In this document: piece by piece, positions 43,231 to 50,042 of the stretch
How positions within the stretch are numbered: the stretch's first letter is position 1
Layout: each line of letters opens with the position of its first letter
Source of the DNA: DATAVB01 sp036267955
Lineage (GTDB): Bacteria; Actinomycetota; Actinomycetes; Mycobacteriales; QHCD01
Direction of reading: 5' to 3'
DNA length: 64,000 nucleotides
NCBI GenBank assembly: GCA_036267955.1
Contig: DATAVB010000058.1
Span: 5,145 to 69,144, forward strand
Made by a program: the position numbers and the translations under genes
The notes under the pieces: model-generated
The model's database searches: none
What the model saw: the letters and a program-made list of their open reading frames with translations, nothing else
What the model was told of the DNA's origin: nothing

Positions 43231-43294
43231 GTATCAAGGTAATTTGGCAATTGGTACGGCACTGGGTGCGGGGATCGGCGACAGGGAGTGACAG

Positions 43295-43510
43295 ATGGCT
43301 AAGCAGGAGCATGGAGGCCAGGGACGCGGCACCCGCCGCGACGACGAGGCGGGCGACGCTCCGGAGCCGGAAGGCGGGCCGGCTGACACGCAGGCCCGCC
43401 AGGAGAAGCTGAGCGAGGACGTCGATTCGATGCTGGACGAGATCGACGACGTGCTCGAGGAGAACGCCGAGGAGTTCGTCCGGGCCTACGTTCAGAAGGG
43501 CGGCCAGTAA
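43295..43510 (+). CDS. pup: Prokaryotic ubiquitin-like protein Pup
   Basis: A 71-residue, intrinsically disordered, acidic protein that is ligated to lysines as a degradation tag. The N-terminus is MAKQEHGGQGRGTRRDD, the Mpa-binding helix region is EKLSEDVDSMLDEIDDVLEE, and the end is FVRAYVQKGGQ. The last residue is Gln, so Dop must deamidate it before PafA can use it. AGGGAG precedes the ATG. It is followed by a hairpin and an internal promoter-like box before prcB. Confidence 0.97.
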   Translation: MAKQEHGGQGRGTRRDDEAGDAPEPEGGPADTQARQEKLSEDVDSMLDEIDDVLEENAEEFVRAYVQKGGQ

Positions 43511-43556
43511 CGGCGGCCGACGAAGGGTGGGCAACAGGATTTGCCCCTACGGGTGT

Positions 43557-43585
43557 GCCGGCCACCGGCCGGCCCCCGGTAGGGT
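43557..43585 (+). promoter_or_regulatory. Hairpin and -10 box between pup and prcB
   Basis: GCCGGCC-ACC-GGCCGGC (43557-43573) is a perfect 7-bp hairpin after pup. TAGGGT (43580-43585) follows and lies about 42 nt before the prcB GTG. Together they could lower read-through from pup while giving prcBA its own promoter. Confidence 0.45.
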
Positions 43586-43627
43586 GCGATCGGCTGGCTG
43601 GGTGTGATCGGACTGGCAGGGAGAGAC

Positions 43628-44479
43628 GTGGCTTTCGTGGCTTTCGAGCAGGGCATGCCGGGGCGGTTTTCCGCACCTTTCACCGCTGTGGGTTCCTCGT
43701 CGTTCGTGGACTTCCTGTCCGCCGCGGCACCGGACCTGCTCCCGGGCCGACGGCCGTTGCCGCCCGGTTCGGCCGAGCATCTCGGTGCGCACGCGACGAC
43801 GATTATCGCCCTCAACTACGCCGACGGCGTCCTGATGGCCGGTGACCGGCGCGCGACGATGGGCAACCTGATCTCCCAGCGCAACATCGAGAAGGTGCAG
43901 GCCGCCGACGACTACAGCCTGATCGGATATGCCGGCACCGCGGGCATCGCGATCGAGATGGTGCGGCTGTACCAGGTCGAGCTCGAGCATTATGAGCGGC
44001 TCAACGGCACTCCGCTGACCCTGGACGGCAAGGCCAACCGGCTGGCCGCGATGGTGCGCGGCAACCTGGGTCTGGCCATGCAGGGCCTGGCGGCGATTCC
44101 GCTGTTCGCCGGCTATGACCTCGATCCAGACGCCGAGCGTCCGGGTCGGATCTTCAGCTACGACCCGGCCGGCGCATTCCACGAGGAGACCGGCTACGAC
44201 GGGGTCGGTTCCGGATCGCTGTTCGCCAAGGGCACCCTGAAGAAGCGCTGGCGGTCCGGGCTGACCCGTGACCAGGCGGTGCAGCTCGCCGTCGACGCGC
44301 TCTACGACGCCGCCGACGAGGACTCCGCCACCGGCGGCCCGGACGTGTCCCGGCAGATCTTCCCGACGGTCTTCGTGGTCACCGCCGACGGGGTCGAGCA
44401 GATCGAGGACGCCGCGGTCGCCGCGGTCGCCGAGGCCGTGATCGCCGCGCGGCTCGACAACCCCGGCGGCGTTGCATAA
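43628..44479 (+). CDS. prcB: 20S proteasome beta subunit
   Basis: A 283-residue precursor of the catalytic ring subunit. A propeptide of about 56 residues ends in GAHA and is cut to expose Thr57 (TTIIALNYADGVLMAGDRRA), the N-terminal nucleophile. Asp17 and Lys33 equivalents lie in ADGVLMAGDRR and NIEKVQAADD, and the conserved GYDGVGSGS and DEDSATGGPD segments complete the site. The GTG at 43628 follows AGGGAGA. It is separated from prcA by 42 nt, so the two form one unit. Confidence 0.96.
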   Translation: MAFVAFEQGMPGRFSAPFTAVGSSSFVDFLSAAAPDLLPGRRPLPPGSAEHLGAHATTIIALNYADGVLMAGDRRATMGNLISQRNIEKVQAADDYSLIGYAGTAGIAIEMVRLYQVELEHYERLNGTPLTLDGKANRLAAMVRGNLGLAMQGLAAIPLFAGYDLDPDAERPGRIFSYDPAGAFHEETGYDGVGSGSLFAKGTLKKRWRSGLTRDQAVQLAVDALYDAADEDSATGGPDVSRQIFPTVFVVTADGVEQIEDAAVAAVAEAVIAARLDNPGGVA

Positions 44480-44521
44480 TCCCGCTCGACCCGCCCGCGA
44501 AGGAAAGAAGGACATCGACCC

Positions 44522-45316
44522 ATGACCATGCCGTTCTACGCTTCGGCCGAGCAGATCATGCGCGACCGCTCGGAGTTCGCGCGCAAGAACGTGGCGCGCG
44601 GGCGCGGTGTGATCGCACTCAAGGTGTCCGAGGGCGTCCTGCTGGTCGCGGAAAACCAGTCCGGCACCACGCTGCACAAGGTCAGTGAGATCTACGACCG
44701 GATCGGATTCGCCGCCGCCGGCCGCTACAACGAGTACGAAAACCTGCGCGTCGCCGGCGTCCGGTACGCCGAGCTGATCGGATACTCCAACAGCCGCCGC
44801 GACGTCACCAGCCGTGCCATCGCCAACGCGTACGCGCAGACGCTCGGCTCGATCTTCACCGAGCAGCAAAAGCCGTACGAGGTGGAGATCTGTGTCGCCG
44901 AGGTCGGCACCCGGGCCGAGTCCGACCAGCTCTACCGGCTCACCTACGACGGATCCATCACCGATGAGGTGGATTTCGCCGTCATGGGCGGGCAGGCGGA
45001 CGCAATCAGCGCCGCGATGCGCGAGCGCTACCGCGCGGGCATGGACATCGGCGAGGCGATCCGCGCCGCCGTGCACGCGCTGGGCGACTCCGGGGGCGAC
45101 CAACCGCGCCAGCTGGCCAGCGCCCAACTGGAGGTCGCGCTGCTGGACCGCAATCGACCGAAGCGGGCGTTCCGCCGGCTCAATGGCACCGTCCTCGAGG
45201 CGATGCTGGAGACTCCGGCGGCCGAGCCGTCCGAGGACGCGGCCGAGCCGGTCGAAGCCGGGCCGGCCGAGGCGCCCGAGTCCGGTCCGGAAGAGACTCC
45301 GGACAGCGACGCCTGA
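44522..45316 (+). CDS. prcA: 20S proteasome alpha subunit
   Basis: A 264-residue non-catalytic subunit forming the outer gate rings. The N-terminal gate/helix H0 is MPFYASAEQIMRDRSEFARK, followed by GVIALKVSEGVLLVAENQS and EIYDRIGFAAAGRYNEYENL. The last 33 residues are an acidic Ala/Pro/Glu-rich tail (from about residue 232), probably disordered. Thr nucleophile residues are absent, as expected. GAAAGAAGGA precedes the ATG at 44522. It converges with the tautomerase gene, which interrupts the usual path to pafA. Confidence 0.96.
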   Translation: MTMPFYASAEQIMRDRSEFARKNVARGRGVIALKVSEGVLLVAENQSGTTLHKVSEIYDRIGFAAAGRYNEYENLRVAGVRYAELIGYSNSRRDVTSRAIANAYAQTLGSIFTEQQKPYEVEICVAEVGTRAESDQLYRLTYDGSITDEVDFAVMGGQADAISAAMRERYRAGMDIGEAIRAAVHALGDSGGDQPRQLASAQLEVALLDRNRPKRAFRRLNGTVLEAMLETPAAEPSEDAAEPVEAGPAEAPESGPEETPDSDA

Positions 45317-45326
45317 GGTTGGCCGG

Positions 45327-45719
45327 TCAGGCCAGCTGGGCGGCGCCTTCGCCGAATGACCAGTCGATCGACTGGTTTTCGGTCAGCGCGGTCAGCACGT
45401 TGCGCGGCTCGATCCCCACCCGTTCTGCGGCCAGCTCGGAGATTCGCCGGTAGAGCGCCTTTTTCTGCGCGTCGGTCCGGCCGACCCGCATGGTGATGTT
45501 GACGAAGACGATCCCGTCGTCCCGGTTGACGCCGAGATATCCCGGGTCGTACCGCACCCCGCCCTGGCGGTGGCTGGTGCGGATCTGGAACACGTCGTCC
45601 CGCGGGACGTCGATGGTCTCGGTCATGGCCTGGTGGACGGCGTCGCCCACCGCGGCCAGCCGCTTGTCAGTCGATTCAGTGTCCACATCGGACAGTAGGT
45701 CGATCCGTACCAATGGCAT
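45327..45719 (-). CDS. Tautomerase family protein
   Basis: A 130-residue member of the tautomerase superfamily (4-oxalocrotonate tautomerase/MIF-like). It begins MPLVRIDLL; after initiator Met removal this gives the N-terminal Pro that serves as catalytic base. DDVFQIRTSHRQGG and GIVFVNITMRVGRT form the conserved core. AGGAGACGAACC precedes the ATG. It is the last gene of a minus-strand TetR-DUF4865-tautomerase cassette, a recurrent gene set, inserted between prcA and pafA. The substrate is unknown. Confidence 0.88.
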   Translation of the reverse strand: MPLVRIDLLSDVDTESTDKRLAAVGDAVHQAMTETIDVPRDDVFQIRTSHRQGGVRYDPGYLGVNRDDGIVFVNITMRVGRTDAQKKALYRRISELAAERVGIEPRNVLTALTENQSIDWSFGEGAAQLA

Positions 45720-45745
45720 GGTTCGTCTCCTCGTGAGGTGTGTGG

Positions 45746-46333
45746 TTACCAACGCTTGCCGACGGCGATCTCCGGGAAGTCCGGCGCCGACACGTGCAGC
45801 ACCTGGTAGCGGGTGCCGAGGGCGTCCGGTTCCGGGTCCGTCCAGAGCGTGAAATGCAGCAACTCCCAGCGCTGGGGGTCGAGGGCGAGCGCCGTCGAGT
45901 GCACGCCGGCTGAGGCCGCCCGGTCGGCCAGGCCCGCGAGTGCGTCCGCCACGACCGCCTCCGGATCGGCGTCGGCGGGCAGTTGCTCGGTGTGCCGGGT
46001 CGCGGTCCGTGGTCGCGCCGTTGCCGCCGGGCCCGGTGTGCAGGCGATCCCGGTCCAGTGCCGCACCGCCGGACGCCCGAAGTCGCGGCGGATCCCGCCG
46101 AACCCGCCGCCGCCCCACAGGAACCGGTTCATCCCGTCGATCGAGGCCCACAGATAGAACGGCGCGTATTCGTTGACCGGCGACTCGTCGGTCCCGCGTT
46201 CGCGGATCAGGTAGGCCTTCAGGCCCAGTCCGGCGAAGTCGTCCAGCGCCGGGCCATTTGACCGGACCCGTTCCCGGATGATGCCCATGTCGTAGTCGGA
46301 CGGCAGGGTGATTTCGTACTGCATCGCATACAT
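45746..46333 (-). CDS. DUF4865 family protein
   Basis: A 195-residue protein of the DUF4865 family. It starts MYAMQYEITLPSDYDMGIIR and contains GLGLKAYLIRERG, NEYAPFYLWASIDGMNRFLW and a C-terminal RYQVLHVSAPDFPEI. The family is usually found beside tautomerase genes, as here, and resembles dimeric alpha/beta-barrel proteins, but no reaction is known. It lies 26 nt ahead of the tautomerase gene and 19 nt after the TetR gene, so all three probably form one transcript. Confidence 0.85.
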   Translation of the reverse strand: MYAMQYEITLPSDYDMGIIRERVRSNGPALDDFAGLGLKAYLIRERGTDESPVNEYAPFYLWASIDGMNRFLWGGGGFGGIRRDFGRPAVRHWTGIACTPGPAATARPRTATRHTEQLPADADPEAVVADALAGLADRAASAGVHSTALALDPQRWELLHFTLWTDPEPDALGTRYQVLHVSAPDFPEIAVGKRW

Positions 46334-46352
46334 GAGGAGACTTTCTGCCAGA

Positions 46353-46919
46353 TCAGCGCGCGGCGTCGAGCAGCGCGAGGATGCCGTCTATCGCGCGGTC
46401 GAACGGCTCGACCGAATCGGCGGCCCGGGCCAGTACGTATCCGCCCTGCAGGACCGCCGCGATGGTGGCGGCGGTCTGGGCCGGGTCGAGCGTGCCGGCG
46501 ATCTCACCCGTCGCCTGACCTTCGGCGACGATGTCGGCGAGCCGGTCGCGCAGCCAGTCGAACGTCTCGGCCAGCGGACGGCGCAGGTCCGCATTGACCA
46601 CCACGTCGGGATCCTGGGTCATCCGGCCGATCCGGCAGCCGCGCAGCACATCGCGTTCCCGGTGCAGGTAGGCGGAAATCCGCCCGATCGCGGTGGATCC
46701 GGCACCGAACTCGTCCTCGATCTCGGCCCGCATCTGCGCGGCGGTGCGCTGCAGCGCGGCCAGCGCGAGATCGGGTTTGCCGCCGAAGTGGTGATACATG
46801 CTGCCCTGCCCGGCGCCGGCGCGGTCCTGGATCGCCCGCGGACTGGTGCCGGTGTAACCGCGCTCCCAGAGCAGTTCCTGTGTGCTTTCGATGAGTCTGT
46901 CCCGCGCGGCCATGAGCAC
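46353..46919 (-). CDS. TetR family transcriptional regulator
   Basis: A 188-residue repressor. The N-terminal HTH spans RLIESTQELLWERGYTGTSP to AGAGQGSMYHHFGGKPDLAL; the ligand domain has no assignable pocket. The GTG at 46919 is chosen because TAGTAT is 7 nt upstream on this strand; an ATG two codons later (46913) is the alternative. A near-perfect palindrome overlaps the -10 box, implying autorepression. It is the first gene of the cassette with DUF4865 and tautomerase, and it faces away from pafA. Confidence 0.88.
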   Translation of the reverse strand: MLMAARDRLIESTQELLWERGYTGTSPRAIQDRAGAGQGSMYHHFGGKPDLALAALQRTAAQMRAEIEDEFGAGSTAIGRISAYLHRERDVLRGCRIGRMTQDPDVVVNADLRRPLAETFDWLRDRLADIVAEGQATGEIAGTLDPAQTAATIAAVLQGGYVLARAADSVEPFDRAIDGILALLDAAR

Positions 46920-46922
46920 ACC

Positions 46923-46940
46923 GTACATACTAGTAGGTAC
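46923..46940 (-). promoter_or_regulatory. TetR operator overlapping the cassette -10 box
   Basis: GTACATACTAGTAGGTAC is palindromic in 8 of 9 pairs. Its minus-strand reading includes the TAGTAT box (46927-46932), 7 nt before the TetR GTG. A TetR dimer here would block its own promoter. The site is about 85 nt from the pafA promoter. Confidence 0.6.
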
Positions 46941-47022
46941 AGTGGCCAGTGAAATTCCGGTGTGATCCATTGCGCCGACGGAAAATGCCCGTGGCAAACG
47001 GTATTCGGTCGCTTACTCCGAC

Positions 47023-47028
47023 TAGGGT
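47023..47028 (+). promoter_or_regulatory. TAGGGT -10 box, leaderless start of pafA
   Basis: TAGGGT is exactly 6 nt before the pafA GTG at 47035, with no ribosome site. This gives pafA its own promoter, independent of prcBA. Confidence 0.55.
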
Positions 47029-47034
47029 GGTGAC

Positions 47035-48393
47035 GTGGATCGCCGCATCTTTGGACTCGAGAACGAGTATGGCGTCACCTGTACCTTTCACGGCCAGCGA
47101 CGGCTGTCTCCGGACGAGGTGGCGCGGTACCTGTTCCGCCGGGTCGTGTCCTGGGGCCGTAGCAGCAACGTGTTTCTGCGCAACGGCGCCCGGCTCTACC
47201 TGGACGTCGGCTCGCACCCGGAGTACGCCACGCCGGAATGCGATTCGATCGTCGACCTCGTCGTGCACGACAAGGCGGGGGAGCGGATCCTTGAGGGGCT
47301 GCTCGTCGACGCCGAGCGTCGGCTGCACGACGAGGGCATCTCCGGCGACATCTTCCTGTTCAAGAACAACACCGATTCGGCCGGCAACTCCTACGGCTGC
47401 CACGAGAACTACCTGGTCGGCCGCCCCGGCGACTTCTCCCGGCTCGCCGACATCCTCATCCCGTTCCTGGTCACCCGGCAGATCCTCTGCGGCGCCGGCA
47501 AGGTGCTGCAGACGCCGCGCGGCGCGGTCTACTGCGCGAGCCAGCGGGCCGAGCACATCTGGGAGGGCGTCTCCAGCGCCACCACGCGCTCGCGGCCGAT
47601 CATCAACACCCGGGACGAGCCGCACGCCGATGCCGAGCGGTTCCGCCGGCTGCACGTGATCGTCGGCGACTCCAACATGAACGAGTCGACGACGCTGTTG
47701 AAGGTCGGCTCGGCCGACATCGTGTTGCGGATGATCGAGGCCGGCATCGTGATGCGCGATCTCACCCTGGAGAACCCGATCCGGGCGATCCGCGAGGTCT
47801 CGCACGACATCACCGGACGCAAGCGGATCCGGCTGGCCAACGGCCGCGAGGTCACCGCGCTCGACGTGCAACGGGAGTACTACGAGAAGGCCGTCGACTT
47901 CGTCGCCCGGCACAGCGACGATCCGGTGTTGACCCGGGTGATGGACCTGTGGGGACGTACGTTGACCGCCGTCGAGACCGGCGACCTGTCGCTGATCGAC
48001 CGCGAGATCGACTGGGCCACGAAATACCAGCTGATCGAGCGTTACCGGGCGAAGTACGACCTGCCGTTGTCCTCGCCGCGGGTGGCGCAACTGGACCTCG
48101 CGTACCACGACATTCACCGCGGCCGCGGCCTGTACTACCTGCTCGAGCGCAAGGGCATGGTCAAGCGGGTCACCCGGGATCTGTCGATCTTCGAGGCCAA
48201 GAGCGTGCCGCCGCAGACGACCAGGGCCCGGCTGCGCGGCGAGTTCATCCGCCGGGCGCAGGAGCGGCGGCGGGACTTCACCGTCGACTGGGTGCACCTC
48301 AAGCTCAATGACCAGGCGCAGCGCACGGTGCTGTGCAAGGACCCGTTCCGGTCGGTCGACGAGCGGGTGGAGAAGTTAATCGCCGGCATGTAG
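47035..48393 (+). CDS. pafA: Pup-protein ligase
   Basis: A 452-residue ligase that activates the Pup C-terminal Glu with ATP and joins it to substrate lysines. It is homologous to dop but lacks the Dop loop. It has the N-terminal DRRIFGLENEYGVTCTFHGQ, the catalytic Asp in ARLYLDVGSHPEYATPECD, FKNNTDSAGNSYGCHENYLVG, INTRDEPHADAERFRRLH, and a conserved C-terminal NDQAQRTVLCKDPFRSVDER. Its end overlaps the convergent MarR gene by 18 bp. It is separated from prcA by the TetR cassette, and from pafB by about 7 kb. Confidence 0.96.
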   Translation: MDRRIFGLENEYGVTCTFHGQRRLSPDEVARYLFRRVVSWGRSSNVFLRNGARLYLDVGSHPEYATPECDSIVDLVVHDKAGERILEGLLVDAERRLHDEGISGDIFLFKNNTDSAGNSYGCHENYLVGRPGDFSRLADILIPFLVTRQILCGAGKVLQTPRGAVYCASQRAEHIWEGVSSATTRSRPIINTRDEPHADAERFRRLHVIVGDSNMNESTTLLKVGSADIVLRMIEAGIVMRDLTLENPIRAIREVSHDITGRKRIRLANGREVTALDVQREYYEKAVDFVARHSDDPVLTRVMDLWGRTLTAVETGDLSLIDREIDWATKYQLIERYRAKYDLPLSSPRVAQLDLAYHDIHRGRGLYYLLERKGMVKRVTRDLSIFEAKSVPPQTTRARLRGEFIRRAQERRRDFTVDWVHLKLNDQAQRTVLCKDPFRSVDERVEKLIAGM

Positions 48394-48840
48394 CCGGTCG
48401 TCGCGGGGCACGCCGATCACCCGGCCGAGCAGGCTGACCAGCTGGCGCTGGTCGGCGGCCGGCAGCGCGGCCAGCAGCTCCTTATTGGCCTGCGCCAGTT
48501 GCTTGTCCAGTTGGGTGAGTCGCCGCCGGCCCGGCTCGGTGATCGAGATGACGTTGCGGCGTCGGTCGCTCGGATCCTGGCTGCGTTCGACGAGTCGCTG
48601 CTCGCCCAGATCGTCCACCCAGCGCACCACGTCGCTCCGGTCGAGCCCGCTCCGCTCGCTGAGTGCGGTCTGACTGAGTTGGCCGAACTCGTCGAGTGCG
48701 GCCAGTAGGGCGTACTGACTGCGATGCAGGCCGGCCTCGGCCAGCACGCCGTCCACGGCCCGACGGGCCTCCATCGAGAGCTGTCCGAGCAACCAACTCG
48801 GCAGCGTCCGCAGCCGCCTCGGCGAGTTCGCAACGTCCAT
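48376..48840 (-). CDS. MarR family transcriptional regulator
   Basis: A 154-residue winged-helix regulator. The HTH reads QLSQTALSERSGLDRSDVVRWVDDL and the wing VERSQDPSDRRRNVISITEPG, both strongly MarR-like. It diverges from the SnoaL-like gene across 83 bp holding a palindromic site, so that gene is its probable target. The inducer is unknown. Its 3' end overlaps the pafA stop region on the other strand. Confidence 0.9.
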   Translation of the reverse strand: MDVANSPRRLRTLPSWLLGQLSMEARRAVDGVLAEAGLHRSQYALLAALDEFGQLSQTALSERSGLDRSDVVRWVDDLGEQRLVERSQDPSDRRRNVISITEPGRRRLTQLDKQLAQANKELLAALPAADQRQLVSLLGRVIGVPRDDRLHAGD

Positions 48841-48871
48841 CCGCAGAGACTAGCGCCAGTCCAGGGCGGTC

Positions 48872-48892
48872 TATACTATGGGCGCTACCCAT
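48872..48892 (+). promoter_or_regulatory. -10 box and MarR-type operator before the SnoaL-like gene
   Basis: TATACT (48872-48877) is followed directly by ATGGG-CGCTA-CCCAT (48878-48892), a perfect 5+5 inverted repeat over the likely transcription start. Its location suits repression by the divergent MarR regulator. Confidence 0.5.
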
Positions 48893-48923
48893 TATTTATG
48901 GAACCAACATTCAGGAGATCAAC

Positions 48924-49403
48924 ATGACCACCCACGAGATCACGGCACTCACCGATTCAGACTGGCCCGAGCTCCTGGACCGGCTCCGCATCGAGGCCCA
49001 CATCTCTCAACTGGGACGGTGTCTGGATGAGCGGGATTTCGAAGGGCTGCGCGGTCTCTTCACCGAAGACGCGATGGTGCGGACGCCCGGCGGAACCGCC
49101 GTCGGACATGACGCGCTCGTCGACCAGGCGCGGCAGCGGCATTCCGCGGACGAGGGCATCCAGCACCTCATCACCAACCTCGTTGTCGAGGTGGCCGGGG
49201 ATCGGGCGTCGGTACGGGCCAACCTGCTGGTGAGTTTCGCCCGCTCCGGGGCCACCGGACCGGCGCCGTTCCAGCTGGGCGAGGTCTACCGGTTCCAGCT
49301 GCGGCAGACGGGCGAGGGCTGGCGCATTGCCGGGCTGAGCAGCGCGCCGACCTGGTCGGTCAACCCGCCAGCTGGTGTCCTGGGCGGTCCGACGCGGAGC
49401 TAG
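48924..49403 (+). CDS. SnoaL-like/NTF2-fold protein
   Basis: A 159-residue protein with the NTF2/SnoaL cone fold. It has RIEAHISQLGRCLDERDFEGLRGLFTEDA near the N-terminus (split here over residues about 20-48), the GGTAVGHDALVDQ turn, and C-terminal strands LGEVYRFQLRQTGEGWRIA. Family members are small dehydratases, isomerases or binding proteins; the active-site residues are too variable to assign chemistry. AGGAG lies 6 nt before the ATG. It is probably controlled by the divergent MarR gene. The C-terminal codons recur in a downstream repeat at 49961-50036. Confidence 0.82.
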   Translation: MTTHEITALTDSDWPELLDRLRIEAHISQLGRCLDERDFEGLRGLFTEDAMVRTPGGTAVGHDALVDQARQRHSADEGIQHLITNLVVEVAGDRASVRANLLVSFARSGATGPAPFQLGEVYRFQLRQTGEGWRIAGLSSAPTWSVNPPAGVLGGPTRS

Positions 49404-49450
49404 GCTTTTTCCGGGTACCCGTTCACGCTGCCGGAGGCACGACATCGTCG
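49376..49450 (+). repeat. Imperfect direct repeat, copy 1
   Basis: About 75 nt covering the last codons of the SnoaL-like gene (AGVLGGPTRS and stop) and its 3' flank. It matches 49961-50036, including an identical 19-mer, CCGGAGGCACGACATCGTC (49431-49449 and 50016-50034). Confidence 0.65.
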
Positions 49451-49492
49451 CTGGCACAGCTCGTACCAAAGGTCACGACTTGCCTATTCAAT

Positions 49493-49876
49493 TTGCTGTC
49501 ACACTGGCGTGATGACGTTGGAGTCCGAGTCGGTGAATCGGCTTGCCGAGGCGGCGTCGAAGATATTGTCAGAATTAGAATTACCCTTGATGACTATCCG
49601 GTTGCAGTCAATTTCACGGAGAATCCCGGGATTGTTATTGTGTCTGTGGGAATTGGCGCATTTGTGGTGGAGGCACCAACTTTCGAAGAAGCGGTTGTCC
49701 AGCTCGCAGATGAGCTACAGGATCAGGCTATTGACATAGGCTTGAAAGCGGTGCCGCGATGTGTCGGCGCGCACTTTCATCCGGCGCGGGCACAAGTTGT
49801 CGATAACACCGCGGTTTGGGTTTGTCCCGCATCGGGGGAGACGATCCGCCAAATCGGATCCGGAACAGCGGGATAG
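49493..49876 (+). CDS. Hypothetical protein in a low-GC segment, start uncertain
   Basis: This frame of up to 127 codons has lower GC content than all neighbours. The plausible coding part begins near RIRITLDDYPVAVNF and continues through VVEAPTFEEAVVQLADELQD to ARAQVVDNTAVWVCPASGE, which looks like a genuine small alpha/beta protein. The only in-frame start is a TTG without a ribosome site. A different frame (ATG at 49512) encodes MTLESESVNRLAEAASKIL just upstream, so a frameshift may have split the gene. No family is recognised. It sits between two imperfect direct repeats. Confidence 0.45.
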   Translation: MLSHWRDDVGVRVGESACRGGVEDIVRIRITLDDYPVAVNFTENPGIVIVSVGIGAFVVEAPTFEEAVVQLADELQDQAIDIGLKAVPRCVGAHFHPARAQVVDNTAVWVCPASGETIRQIGSGTAG

Positions 49877-49960
49877 CCAAGTCGCTGATCGTGCCGTCAC
49901 CAGGTCAGGCTAGCCGTCACACACACGGTTCGCGGCGACCCGCGCACACCTGCGGCCGGC

Positions 49961-50036
49961 GTCCTGGGTCGCGACGCAGAGAGTTAGGCTTTCGGGGCGT
50001 AGCCCGCATACCTAGCCGGAGGCACGACATCGTCAC
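49961..50036 (+). repeat. Imperfect direct repeat, copy 2
   Basis: It matches 49376-49450. In the frame matching the SnoaL-like gene it reads AAGVLGRDAES and then a stop, so it looks like the tail of a lost or duplicated copy of that gene. It ends 6 nt before the MFS start codon. Confidence 0.65.
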
Positions 50037-50042
50037 CGCACC

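Noticed and set aside
43136..43243. Small plus-strand ORF between dop and pup (35 codons)
   Set aside because: It has no ribosome site, no recognisable motif, and overlaps the likely pup regulatory region.
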